DNA from: Candidatus Limnocylindrales bacterium
Lineage (GTDB): Bacteria; Desulfobacterota; Binatia; UBA1149; CAITLU01
Assembly: GCA_035571835.1 (NCBI GenBank)
Contig: DATNBU010000039.1
Span: 310,001-374,000 of the forward strand
Length of the DNA stretch: 64,000 nucleotides
Direction: 5' to 3'
Positions 25,450 through 33,949 of the stretch are shown here, piece after piece (position 1 is the stretch's first letter; each line of letters starts with the position of its first letter). Both the position numbers and the translations under genes were made by a program. The notes under the pieces were generated by a model that searched no databases, was not told where the DNA came from, and worked only from the letters and a program-made list of their open reading frames with translations.

Positions 25450-26298
25450 CTAAAGCATCGGCAGCGAGCGTGGCCGGCGGCCGAGCGGGAACGCCGCGTC
25501 GATGCGGGCGATGTCGGCCTCGCTCAGGCGAAGCGTTGCGGCGCCCGCATTCTCGGTCGTATGGGCCAGCTGCGATGCCTTGGGGATCGCGAACGTCGAT
25601 CGGTCGCGCACGAGAAAGCGAAGTGCAACCTGCCGCGGCGTCGCGCCGTGCCGCTCGGCGATCTCCGCGAGCACGCGGCCTCCTTTCGACTTCGGTCCGG
25701 GAAAGGCCCCGGGGCCGAACGGCGTGTACGCGACGACCGCGACGTTGTTCGTCCGGCACCATGGGATCACGTCGTGCTCGATGGCGCGCTCGCCGAGATG
25801 GTACAGGACCTGGTTGCACGCGATCCGCCCGGGCCCGGCGATGGCCAGCGCCTCCGCCAGATCCTCGGTATCGAAGTTGCTGACTCCCCACGACAGGATC
25901 TTTCCGTCATCCGAAAGCTGCTCGAACGCAGCAATGGTTTCTTCGAGCGGATGGCTTCCCCGCCAGTGCAGGAGGTAACAGTCGAGCCGGTCCGTCTTCA
26001 GGCGTGCGAGCGAGCGTTCGCACGCCGTAACCGTTGCGGCACGGGATGCGTGCTGCGGGAGCACCTTGGAAACCAGAAACACTTCGTCGCGCCGGCCGGC
26101 GATGACATCGGCGATCACGACTTCGGCGTCGTCGTACATCTCGGCGGTATCGATGTGCGTCATGCCAAGGTCGAGGCCATGGCGCAGGGCAGCTTCGGCC
26201 GGTTTGCGCACGGCGGTGCTGATCCGCCAGGTGCCCTGCCCGATCACGGCGACCTTGCGTTTCGTGCAGCCGAAGGTTCGTTGATCCATCCTGCTCAT
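25450..26298 (-). CDS. Aldo/keto reductase
   Basis: A 282-residue NADPH-dependent reductase with the (beta/alpha)8 fold. The active-site tetrad is visible: Asp in HIDTAEMY, Tyr in the same segment, Lys in LVSKVLP and His in YLLHWRG. WGVSNFDTEDL, QVLYHL and the cofactor segment FAIPKASQLAHTTENAGA follow. It is of the family that includes YeaE and 2,5-diketogluconate reductases. AAAGG lies eight bases before the ATG at 26298; an ATG at 26289 is possible. It is divergent from the redox-sensor fusion gene. Confidence 0.92.
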   Translation of the reverse strand: MSRMDQRTFGCTKRKVAVIGQGTWRISTAVRKPAEAALRHGLDLGMTHIDTAEMYDDAEVVIADVIAGRRDEVFLVSKVLPQHASRAATVTACERSLARLKTDRLDCYLLHWRGSHPLEETIAAFEQLSDDGKILSWGVSNFDTEDLAEALAIAGPGRIACNQVLYHLGERAIEHDVIPWCRTNNVAVVAYTPFGPGAFPGPKSKGGRVLAEIAERHGATPRQVALRFLVRDRSTFAIPKASQLAHTTENAGAATLRLSEADIARIDAAFPLGRRPRSLPML

Positions 26299-26406
26299 GT
26301 TCCAACCTTTATCCTGTCGGCTGCTGTTTGGAATGAGCCCGGGGGCCACCAGTCGGGTGAAACGGGCGCGAGTATCCGCGCACGGCCTGCGCTAGTCAGG
26401 TTCCGC

Positions 26407-28095
26407 ATGACGGACGGAGACCGCAGCCGGGGAAACCCGCCCACGCCGCTCTCCGCAAGCGACGAGCGGATGTTCCCGACGCTGACGCCGAAGCAGATGA
26501 AACGGATCACGGCGCGCGGAAAAACGCGGTCCGTTCGCGCCGGAGAGATCCTGGTCGAAGCAGGACAGGAAATCCTGTCGTGCTTCGTGGTGATCGCCGG
26601 CCATCTCGAAATCGTCCGAAGCTACGCGCTCGGAGAGACGCTGGTGACGGTTCTCGGGCCGGGACAGTTCACGGGCGAGGTCTCGATTCTTTCGGGCCGG
26701 CCGTCGCTCGTTCGCATCCGCGCGCTGGAAGCGGGCGAAGCCGTCGAGCTCGACCGTGAACATCTTCTCGCGCTCGTTCAGGTCGACGCCGAGCTGAGCG
26801 AGCTCGTCATGCGCGCGTTCATCGTGCGCCGCGTGCAGCTGATCGCAAGCGGCCTCGGCGACGTCGTGCTCATCGGCTCGAACTATTGTTCGGCGACGTT
26901 AGGGGTCAAGGAGTTCCTGAACCGCAACGGTCATCCGTACTCCTACGTCGATCTCGATCGCGACCCGGACGTCCAGCAGCTGCTCGACCGGTTTCACGTC
27001 ACGGCCCACGACGTGCCGGTGCTCATCTGCCGCAATGAAGCCGTGCTGCGAAATCCCACCAATCGCCAGATCGCCGAATGCCTGGGTCTCAACGAAGCCG
27101 TCGATGCGCTGCGCATGCGTGACGTGATCGTCGTCGGCGCCGGTCCTGCGGGGCTGGCTGCAGCGGTCTACGCGGCGTCCGAAGGCCTCGACGTGCTCGT
27201 GCTCGAGACCAACGCGCCCGGAGGCCAGGCCGGTTCGAGCTCGAAGATCGAAAATTATCTCGGTTTTCCTACCGGCATTTCCGGTCAGGCGCTGGCAGGA
27301 CGAGCCTTCACGCAGGCGCAGAAGTTCGGCGCCCACGTGATGGTCGCGAGCGGAGCGGTGCGCCTCATCTGCGATCGTTCGCCGTACGTGATCGAGGTCG
27401 ATGGTGGCGAACGCCTACGCGCACGGACGGTCGTGATTGCCACCGGAGCGCAGTACCGAAAGCCACCGATCGAAAATCTGCCGCTGTTCGAGAATGCCGG
27501 CGTGTACTACGGCGCAACGTTCATGGAAGCGCAGCTCTGTCACAGTGAGGAAATCGTGGTGGTCGGCGGCGGCAATTCCGCCGGGCAGGCCGCAGTCTTT
27601 CTCTCGCAGACAGCCCGCCACGTTCACATGCTGGTGCGTTCGTCGGGATTGTCCGAGACGATGTCGCGCTACCTCGTTCGCCGCATCGAAGACAACCCGT
27701 CGATCACGCTGCACGCGCACACCGAGATCGTGGCGCTCGAAGGCGACGAGCATCTCGAGAAGATACAGTGGCGCAACACGATGGACGGCCATGTCGATTC
27801 GCATGCCATCCGGCACGTTTTCATGATGACCGGCGCCGTGCCGGCGACGGCGTGGATCGACGGCTGCATCACGCTCGACACCAACGGCTTCGTCAAGACC
27901 GGCCCGGACCTGTCGCCGGAGGACATGGCGGCGCAGCACTGGCCGCTCACGCGTGCCCCATACCTGCTGGAGACCAGCCGGCCGGGAATCCTCGCCGTCG
28001 GCGATGCACGCTCCGGCAACATCAAGCGCGTGGCATCCGCAGTCGGCGAAGGCTCGATCGCCATCGCATTCGTCCACCGCATCCTTCATGAGTAG
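26407..28095 (+). CDS. cNMP-binding / glutaredoxin-like / thioredoxin reductase-like fusion
   Basis: A 562-residue three-part protein. Residues ~25-140 are a cyclic-nucleotide-binding domain (AGEILVEAGQEI, GQFTGEVSILSGRPSLVRIRA). Residues ~150-225 look glutaredoxin-like (VVLIGSNYCSATLGVKEFLN, VPVLIC), with a single Cys. From ~235 on there is an FAD/NAD(P) module of the thioredoxin reductase type (IVVGAGPAGLAAAVYA, ETNAPGGQAG, VVVGGGNSAGQAAVFLS, ILAVGDARSGNIKRVASAVG). The CxxC of real thioredoxin reductases is missing; the matching place reads YYGATFMEAQLC. It may couple a nucleotide signal to an NAD(P)H-dependent redox reaction. A UBP zinc-finger gene follows. Confidence 0.88.
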   Translation: MTDGDRSRGNPPTPLSASDERMFPTLTPKQMKRITARGKTRSVRAGEILVEAGQEILSCFVVIAGHLEIVRSYALGETLVTVLGPGQFTGEVSILSGRPSLVRIRALEAGEAVELDREHLLALVQVDAELSELVMRAFIVRRVQLIASGLGDVVLIGSNYCSATLGVKEFLNRNGHPYSYVDLDRDPDVQQLLDRFHVTAHDVPVLICRNEAVLRNPTNRQIAECLGLNEAVDALRMRDVIVVGAGPAGLAAAVYAASEGLDVLVLETNAPGGQAGSSSKIENYLGFPTGISGQALAGRAFTQAQKFGAHVMVASGAVRLICDRSPYVIEVDGGERLRARTVVIATGAQYRKPPIENLPLFENAGVYYGATFMEAQLCHSEEIVVVGGGNSAGQAAVFLSQTARHVHMLVRSSGLSETMSRYLVRRIEDNPSITLHAHTEIVALEGDEHLEKIQWRNTMDGHVDSHAIRHVFMMTGAVPATAWIDGCITLDTNGFVKTGPDLSPEDMAAQHWPLTRAPYLLETSRPGILAVGDARSGNIKRVASAVGEGSIAIAFVHRILHE

Positions 28096-28212
28096 TCGCA
28101 GCAGGCGCAGCCGTGAGTAGTTGGAAAACGCGCAGCTGTGAGTACTCGGAAGACGCGCAGCCATGAATCGTCGCAAGAGGCGCACCCGTGATAGTCCGAA
28201 GACGCGCAACGG
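28089..28212. repeat. Five imperfect 25-bp tandem repeats
   Basis: Units start at 28089, 28114, 28139, 28164 and 28189 (the last is 24 bp). Consensus: TGAGTA-TCG-AAGACGCGCAGCCG. Copies 2 and 3 differ at about five positions. The first copy overlaps the end of the fusion gene and supplies its stop codon. The period is not a multiple of three, and each copy brings TGA, so no frame crosses it. It fills the whole gap before the UBP zinc-finger gene. Confidence 0.85.
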
Positions 28213-28221
28213 GAGTTACCA

Positions 28222-28491
28222 ATGAAGGCAATGGCCTGTGACCACATTGACGCGATTTCGAAGGTTCGATTGCCGGAACGAAGGGAGTGCGAGGAATGCG
28301 TCAGGATCGGCAGCGGCTGGGTTCACCTGCGAATCTGCCAGGAGTGCGGCGCGACGCGGTGCTGCGATGACTCGCCGAACCGGCATGCGACCGCGCATGC
28401 AAAAGCAACCGGGCATCCGGTGATCGCGTCGGCCGAGCCGCTCGAGCAGTGGCTGTACTGCTATCCCGACGACGCGTTCGTCGAGTACTAG
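28222..28491 (+). CDS. UBP-type zinc-finger protein
   Basis: An 89-residue protein consisting of one ZnF-UBP domain: CDHID, ECEECVRIGSGWVHLRICQECGATRCCDDSPNRHATAHAKATGHPV, with the Cys/His ligands in the order of ubiquitin-protease zinc fingers. In eukaryotes such domains bind free ubiquitin C-termini; bacteria with no ubiquitin also have them, often beside FAD/cNMP redox proteins as here, with unknown role. GGGAG precedes the ATG. The next gene starts 20 bases later. Confidence 0.9.
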   Translation: MKAMACDHIDAISKVRLPERRECEECVRIGSGWVHLRICQECGATRCCDDSPNRHATAHAKATGHPVIASAEPLEQWLYCYPDDAFVEY

Positions 28492-28511
28492 AACGTAAGG
28501 AGCGAGAGGCC

Positions 28512-28910
28512 ATGCTCGAAGGCTCGTGCCTGTGTGGAAGCATCCGCTACGAAATCCGCGGTGAGCCGATCGTGATGTACCACTGTCACTGCGGCACGTG
28601 CCGCGCGGCTTCCGGTGCATCGTTCGCAACCAACATCCTGGTGGCCGCCGATGCGTTCTCGGTGATCGACGGGCGCGACAAGCTTTCGTCTTACGAATCG
28701 AGCCCGGCCAAGCGCCGCTGGTTCTGTTCGAGCTGCGGCTCGCCGATCTACAGCCACGCGGATGCGACGAGCCATGTCGTCAGCGTCCGGTGCGGTACCC
28801 TCCGGTCGGATCCGGGCGTGCGCCCGTCATGGCACGCGTACGTGGCAACGAAGGCGCCGTGGACCGAGCTTTGTGACGAACTTCCGCAGATGCCGGAAGG
28901 CGCGGGCTGA
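28512..28910 (+). CDS. GFA family (glutathione-dependent formaldehyde-activating/CENP-V-like) protein
   Basis: A 132-residue zinc protein. GSCLCGSIRYEIRG, HCHCGTCRAASGASF and FCSSCGSPIYSHADA provide the two zinc sites of the GFA fold. Family members bind glutathione-formaldehyde adducts or have unknown roles. The ATG at 28512 begins exactly at the family N-terminus (MLEGSCLCG) and follows a GAGAGG site; an upstream extension into the zinc-finger gene is spurious. It is probably in one transcript with the UBP zinc-finger gene. Confidence 0.88.
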   Translation: MLEGSCLCGSIRYEIRGEPIVMYHCHCGTCRAASGASFATNILVAADAFSVIDGRDKLSSYESSPAKRRWFCSSCGSPIYSHADATSHVVSVRCGTLRSDPGVRPSWHAYVATKAPWTELCDELPQMPEGAG

Positions 28911-28965
28911 AACTTCGTTTTCGCCTCTTGTTCGCCGGAAAGGGCTCTGCTAAACGGGCCGGGTT

Positions 28966-29772
28966 ATGGAAGCCCCTGTCCCGAACGCACTGCCTCTGCT
29001 GTCCGATCCCGGCGAATCCCGGGCGGAATCCGTGCAGGCGGCACTGGTCCGGAATCTTTCGGCCCCGCCCGTTCAAGACACTTCGATCGCGGCCGTCTGG
29101 GAGCTTTCGGCTCTGGCAGGACGTCTCGTCGAAATCACCGGCGGATCGGTTTCGATGCCGGCAACCAGCATGGCCTCCAGCAGCAATGCTTCCGCCGGTG
29201 AGCCGCGTACCCGCGCAACCAGCATCTGGGACATCGACGAATCGCGCCGCTACGGCAGCGCCGCACTGACGGTCGCGGCCGGCCTTGTCTGGAAGGCCCA
29301 GCAGCTCGGCGAGCCGGTAGCCTGGATCAACGTTCGGTCTTCGAGTTTTTTTCCACCGGATCTCGACGCAGCCGGCATCGACTTGGCGGCGCTCGTCGTC
29401 GTTCGCATCAACTCCAACCGGCCTGACGGCCTGACGGACGCGCGGGCAGCGGCGCGCGCAGCCGACAAGCTGCTGCGGTCCGGAGCGTTCGGTCTCGTCA
29501 TTCTCGACCTCGGTGCACAGGCCGATGTGCCGTCGCCTCTTCTCAGCCGCCTGCTCGGACTCGCGCAGAAACACCACGCCGCGGTGGTGTTCCTGACCGA
29601 ACGATCCGCCGACAGTTCGCTCGCACCGATCGTCTCGCTGCGGGTCGCGGCTTCGCGCCGGCAGCTCGGCGCCGGCCGTTTCGCGTGCACGATCGAAGCA
29701 CGCAAAGACAAGCGACGCGCTCCCGGCTGGACCCATGAGGAAACCTTCCGTGGACCGCCGGGCCTGCGTTGA
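28966..29772 (+). CDS. imuA: ImuA-like mutasome protein (RecA-fold)
   Basis: A 268-residue protein, first of the imuAB pair. It has the degenerate RecA-like fold expected of ImuA: SIWDIDESRRYGSAALTVAAGLVWKAQQLGEPVAWINVR in place of a true Walker A region, and FGLVILDLGA in place of Walker B. The last part, with VSLRVAASRRQLGAGRFACTIEARKDKR, matches the L2-like region of RecA relatives. It is thought to assemble ImuB and DnaE2 on RecA-DNA filaments during DNA-damage-induced mutagenesis. Its 3' end overlaps imuB. I saw no standard LexA box in the short upstream gap. Confidence 0.82.
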   Translation: MEAPVPNALPLLSDPGESRAESVQAALVRNLSAPPVQDTSIAAVWELSALAGRLVEITGGSVSMPATSMASSSNASAGEPRTRATSIWDIDESRRYGSAALTVAAGLVWKAQQLGEPVAWINVRSSSFFPPDLDAAGIDLAALVVVRINSNRPDGLTDARAAARAADKLLRSGAFGLVILDLGAQADVPSPLLSRLLGLAQKHHAAVVFLTERSADSSLAPIVSLRVAASRRQLGAGRFACTIEARKDKRRAPGWTHEETFRGPPGLR

Positions 29773-31369
29773 CGTTCCTGCGCTGGCGCTGCAGCTGCTG
29801 CTTCGCGCGCATCCGGAATGGAACGCACTTCCCGCTGCGGTCGTCGATGCCGACGAGCCGAACGGCAAGCTCCTCTGGCTGAACGAGCGCGCATGGCGCG
29901 GCGGGCTGCGCGCCGGCATGCGCTATGCGTCGGCGCTCTCGCTCGACGGACGCCTGCGTGCCGGTGTCGTTGTCAAAACCGAGATCGACGCGGCGGCGGC
30001 CGCGATTCTGGAGACGCTGCGGCTGCACACGCCGAACATCGAGCCGTCGCGCGAAGAGCCCGGCGTGTTCTGGCTCGATGCCAACGGTCTCGAAAGCCTC
30101 TACGCGAGCATCGAGGCATGGGCGCGAGCGGTGGCGCGCAGCCTGCACGCAGCTGGTTACGATGCGCGCGTTGCCGCCGGCTTCACGCGCTTCGGAACCT
30201 ATGCCCTTGCGAAAACGCAGAAACGCCGCGTGCTCGTCTGCCACAGCGAAGAAGAAGAGCGCCGCCGCGCACGCGATGTCACGCTCGAGCGTCTCGGCAT
30301 CGATCCCGACCTGCTCGGCAAGCTCTCGCGGCTCGGCGTGCGTACCGTCGGCGGTTTCCTCGACCTGCCGGCCGACGGGATCCGACGGCGTTTTGGCAAC
30401 GACGCGTGGCTGCTGCATCGCCGTGCACGCGGAGACGCATGGGATCCGCTGGCTGCGCGCGCGGCAGAAGAGCCGCTGCGGCGCACGCTTCTTCTCGAAG
30501 ATCCGGTGAGCGACTCCGGCATCGTGCTGTTTCTGGTGCGTGGCCTGCTCGGCCTGCTTCTCGCTTCGATGGCCGCGCAGGGGAAAGCGGTCGCTCTGCT
30601 TGCGATCTCACTTCATCGCAGCCTGCGCCGCGACCGTCCTTCCGTTGTATTCGATGTTCGCGCCGCCGAGCCGACGCTCGACGAAGCGGTGCTCATCGAT
30701 CTCGTACGACTTCGTCTCGAGACAGAAATCCGGCGCGAGCTTGCGGGTTCGTCGATCATCGAAATCGAAGTCGAGGCGCAGGCGGCCGCAGCCGGCGCCG
30801 ATCAGCTTCGCCTGTTCCATGACCGTACACGCCGCGACCTTGCCGCCGGCGCGCGCGCGATCGCGCGCGTGAAGGCCGAGTTCGGAGAAAGCTCGGTCGT
30901 GCGCGCGGTGCTGCGCCAGGGACATCTTCCCGAAGCGGGCTTTGCGTGGGAGACGTTGGAGAACCTCATTGCTCCATCGCCGCGCGTCGTGCTGCGCAAA
31001 CCGCTCGTGCGCCGCCTCGAGCAGCAGCCGCTCGCGCTGCCGCCGAAACCGTTTCGCGAGCGCGACGACTGCTGGATCGCGTCGCCGGCAACCGGCCAGC
31101 GGCGCGCATTGCGCGCCAAAGCGCGTACGTATGAGCAGGATGCACAACGACCGGCTCCGCCGGAGGTGCGCGAAAGTGCCGCGGCCGGGCGCGGCACGGC
31201 TCACGGTCGCGTCGAGAACATGGCGGGGCCGTACATCGTCTCCGGCGGATGGTGGAATCGCGAGCTGCATCGCGAGTATCATTACGCGAGCACCGAGAGC
31301 GGAGAGATCCTGTGGGTCTATTATGACCGGCAGCGGCGACGGTGGTTTCTTGCGGGGAAGGTCGAGTAG
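29750..31369 (+). CDS. imuB: ImuB, inactive Y-family polymerase of the mutasome
   Basis: A protein of about 539 residues that bridges the beta clamp and DnaE2. It opens with RRACVDVPALALQLLLRAHP, has a Y-family body (HTPNIEPS, FWLDANGLESLY, GFTRFGTYALAKT, LSRLGVRTVGGFLDLP) and lacks the complete acidic triad of active Y-family polymerases. A likely clamp-binding motif QLRLF occurs at about residue 351, and the ImuB-specific end (GGWWNRELHREYHYASTESG) is intact. The GTG at 29750 is favoured by an AGGAAA site; an ATG at 29735 is the alternative. It overlaps imuA. Confidence 0.88.
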   Translation: MDRRACVDVPALALQLLLRAHPEWNALPAAVVDADEPNGKLLWLNERAWRGGLRAGMRYASALSLDGRLRAGVVVKTEIDAAAAAILETLRLHTPNIEPSREEPGVFWLDANGLESLYASIEAWARAVARSLHAAGYDARVAAGFTRFGTYALAKTQKRRVLVCHSEEEERRRARDVTLERLGIDPDLLGKLSRLGVRTVGGFLDLPADGIRRRFGNDAWLLHRRARGDAWDPLAARAAEEPLRRTLLLEDPVSDSGIVLFLVRGLLGLLLASMAAQGKAVALLAISLHRSLRRDRPSVVFDVRAAEPTLDEAVLIDLVRLRLETEIRRELAGSSIIEIEVEAQAAAAGADQLRLFHDRTRRDLAAGARAIARVKAEFGESSVVRAVLRQGHLPEAGFAWETLENLIAPSPRVVLRKPLVRRLEQQPLALPPKPFRERDDCWIASPATGQRRALRAKARTYEQDAQRPAPPEVRESAAAGRGTAHGRVENMAGPYIVSGGWWNRELHREYHYASTESGEILWVYYDRQRRRWFLAGKVE

Positions 31370-31427
31370 TACGACGCCGTCCTGTGAACGCATTGTGACC
31401 GGCAGACGTCGCGACCCGGCTGATTCC

Positions 31428-33014
31428 TTACGGAGCCTTCGCTTTGAAAAGTTCCGCCGTGTTGGTGTCGGCGTCGGCGAACTCGCTCGACCAGCACTGG
31501 TAAGACTGAACCACCTGCACCGTCACGTCGCTTTCCTGGTTGAACATCCGGTCACCACTGTAGGGAAGCGGCATCGGGACGTTCTCGCCCTTCGCCAGCA
31601 ACTGCGCCGACGGACGAGCTCCCAGGCCGTTGAGCAATCGGAATTTGGTGATTCCGTCCTGCGCTCCTGCAGGATCGGCGAATACATAACTCGAATACAG
31701 CCCGTCATTCACGGGTCTCCATCCGTCGGCGCCGACACCCAGCTCTGCCGCCAGCGTGTGCTGACCTGCCACGGAATCGTACACGCACATCATTGCGTCC
31801 TGATCAGTTGCGTAAATCGAGGCGTCGCCGGCGCCGCGCCAGTTCCAGAGTATCCGGTCGCCCGAATCGACGGCTGCCTTCTTCACTCTGAGCGATACGC
31901 GCACAGCGGGCACGCAGGAATTCAGCGGCTCGGACGGACAAAAAACGCCGTGCTGATTACCCGCAATCTGACCGGAAGAGTTGATTGCGACGCCGACGCT
32001 CGTCTTCGCTCCTTCCAGCAGTGAAACGTCGGTGGTCACACCGCCGGCATAGACAACGGCGTGATCGGTGGCCAGCGCCATGACCTGCCCGTTGTCGTTG
32101 ATCGATTGCGGCTCGAAATTGCCGATGTCGGTCATGATCCCGCCGTCGTAGAGAAAGCCGTGCGTGTTTCCCGACACCGTCGACGAGCCGACGATCTGAC
32201 CCGCGCTGTTGATTGCAACCGCCGCCGATGAGTCGGCGGCAGTGCCGCCGAGTGTCCCGAGATCGGTCATGACGCCACCCTGGTAGAGGAACGCGTGATC
32301 GACGCCTCCCGCAGTCTGCGAAACTCCCACGACCTGGCCGGCATCGTTGATGGCGCGTGGAAAGGTGTCGCCGCCCAGCGTTCCAAGGTCGGTCATCACG
32401 CCGCCGGAGTAAAGAAAACCGCGCGTAGCTACGTAAGAGACGGAAACGCCAACCACTTGTCCGGAGCTGTTCATCGCGACCGGAGAACTGCTCAGATCCG
32501 AGCCCAGCACCCCGAGATCGGTCATCACGCCTCCTTCATGGAGAAAGGCGTGCCTGCCCTGGGGCGCATCCGTCTCGCCGGCAACCTGGCCCGCATCGTT
32601 GATCAGAAGGGCGCGGCTGGAGCCTGGACTGAGCGTTCCGAGATCCGTCATGACGCCGCCGCTGTAGCGGAACGCTCGCGGGAGCCCATAATCGAAATTC
32701 GCCATCCCGACGACCTGACCGGCGTTGTTGACGTCGAATCCGACGCTCGCGATCGTCGATCCACCCAGATCCGTCATCGTTCCGGCGGAATAGAGAAACG
32801 CGTGACCGGAGATGTTGCTGCCGGGCGCGAAAGTGGAATGCCCGGTGATCTGGCCGGAATCGTTCATGGCGTACGCATAGCAGTCGACGCCGCCGAGCGT
32901 TCCCAGCGACGACGACGACCCGCCCGAGGAAAGAAAACAGTCCTTGTTCGCGTTCGCCTGCGCCGGGATCAGTGCAAGAAGACAGAGGGTGGGCAGCGCA
33001 AGGCGAGATTGCAT
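31428..33014 (-). CDS. Secreted HAF-repeat protein
   Basis: A 528-residue exported protein with a signal peptide (cleavage near ANA-NK, ~23). Residues ~35-330 are HAF-family repeats with the pattern HAFLYxGGVMTDLGTLGG...AINDAGQVVG, named for the His-Ala-Phe that opens them. The remaining ~190 residues (from about VRVSLRVKKAAVDSGDRILW) form a different domain without a known match. HAF repeats probably fold into a beta-propeller-like structure; the function is unknown. AAAGGAG precedes the ATG at 33014. It faces inward, against the direction of the mutasome genes. Confidence 0.85.
   Translation of the reverse strand: MQSRLALPTLCLLALIPAQANANKDCFLSSGGSSSSLGTLGGVDCYAYAMNDSGQITGHSTFAPGSNISGHAFLYSAGTMTDLGGSTIASVGFDVNNAGQVVGMANFDYGLPRAFRYSGGVMTDLGTLSPGSSRALLINDAGQVAGETDAPQGRHAFLHEGGVMTDLGVLGSDLSSSPVAMNSSGQVVGVSVSYVATRGFLYSGGVMTDLGTLGGDTFPRAINDAGQVVGVSQTAGGVDHAFLYQGGVMTDLGTLGGTAADSSAAVAINSAGQIVGSSTVSGNTHGFLYDGGIMTDIGNFEPQSINDNGQVMALATDHAVVYAGGVTTDVSLLEGAKTSVGVAINSSGQIAGNQHGVFCPSEPLNSCVPAVRVSLRVKKAAVDSGDRILWNWRGAGDASIYATDQDAMMCVYDSVAGQHTLAAELGVGADGWRPVNDGLYSSYVFADPAGAQDGITKFRLLNGLGARPSAQLLAKGENVPMPLPYSGDRMFNQESDVTVQVVQSYQCWSSEFADADTNTAELFKAKAP
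32131..32900. repeat. Tandem DNA repeats encoding HAF units (about 126-134 bp period)
   Basis: The motif GTCAT-ACGCC (encoding the VMTDLG strand on the minus strand) recurs at 32131, 32265, 32392, 32521, 32647 and 32773, giving spacings of 134, 127, 129, 126 and 126 bases. The nearly constant period shows duplication of a ~42-residue unit. Divergence between copies is high enough that recent expansion is unlikely. Confidence 0.7.
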
Positions 33015-33121
33015 CGAAGCTCCTTTGTACGGGATCACAATGGTCGGAGCTTATACCACCGGATGTCACCGCCGGGTCAATGCGGAATTTGTTTCTCGCG
33101 GAGGACGTCCAACAGCGTGGG

Positions 33122-33949
33122 TCAGTCCAGATCGCACACTCCCCAGTTTTGCACTGCACCGGTTCCACCCGGCCACTGCACGGTCGCGCTGGTATCGCAC
33201 GAAGACGAGTCGAGCTTCGGGCGCGATTCGCCGAACAGGTCCGCGCAGATTTCCGTCGTGCACCTCGGGTCGGCGTCATTGCCGGTCACGGTCGAATGAA
33301 TGAGCTTGGTATGCGGGCCGACGACTCCGGCTTTGCCGTTTCCGGAAATGTGCGAGTCCGTGACGCGTGCCTTCAGCTGCGCGACCAATGCCGTTCCGGA
33401 AAGAAGGCCATTGTCACCTATCCCGTTGCCGGTCAGCTCCGAGCTTTCAACGATCGCGTAAAAACTCCAGACTCCGGAATGGCGATTTCCGCTGATGACT
33501 GCATCCTGAAGACTGACTCGACGAGCAACGACGCCTTTGGAGCCGCCGGTGATGGTTGCTCCGATGACTTCGACACGGGTTCCGGACCATTGGTACGGCG
33601 GCGTACCGACAACCCCGCCGTCCCCATTCGGAGAACCGACGATGGTGCCTGGGCCGAGGATCGTACAGCGTGGATCGCACACGACCGTCGGAACGTCTTC
33701 GCTGGCGCGACTCGTCAGCGTGAAGCCTCGAAGGTCAACGATGCCATCCGATCCCACGGTCAGTGTGGGCTCGTCGGTGGTGTCACCCAAGCAATCGAGA
33801 TCGGCGGACAGATAGCCGCCGCCCTCGAGAACCTGTCCGCAGGAATTGATCTCGACCGAATTCGCCGCGTGGGCGTTCGAACCGGGCGATAGAATTGCGC
33901 CGGCAGTAAAGAGCACAAGGAAGACTCGTGACGCCATTCTGGGTTTCAT
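33122..33949 (-). CDS. Secreted right-handed beta-helix protein
   Basis: A 275-residue exported protein with a signal peptide (cleavage near AHA-AN, ~30). The body has short repeats typical of parallel beta-helices (VVDLRGFT, GPGTIVGS, VIGATITGG, SLQDAVISGNRHSGV, VESSELTGNGIG, VTDSHISGNGKAGVVG). The opening INSCGQVLEGGGYLSADLDCLG pairs two cysteines as a helix cap. No catalytic residues of pectate lyases were identified. GGGAGG precedes the ATG at 33949. Together with the HAF gene it forms a minus-strand pair placed between imuB and the HNH gene. Confidence 0.8.
   Translation of the reverse strand: MKPRMASRVFLVLFTAGAILSPGSNAHAANSVEINSCGQVLEGGGYLSADLDCLGDTTDEPTLTVGSDGIVDLRGFTLTSRASEDVPTVVCDPRCTILGPGTIVGSPNGDGGVVGTPPYQWSGTRVEVIGATITGGSKGVVARRVSLQDAVISGNRHSGVWSFYAIVESSELTGNGIGDNGLLSGTALVAQLKARVTDSHISGNGKAGVVGPHTKLIHSTVTGNDADPRCTTEICADLFGESRPKLDSSSCDTSATVQWPGGTGAVQNWGVCDLD

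Noticed and set aside
28089-28212. A CRISPR array at the 25-bp repeat
   Set aside because: The repeats are directly adjacent with no spacers, and no cas gene is present.
28911-28965. A LexA (SOS) box upstream of imuA
   Set aside because: Neither CTGT-N8-ACAG nor CGAAC-N4-GTTCG was found; some groups have unknown LexA sites, so damage control cannot be ruled out.
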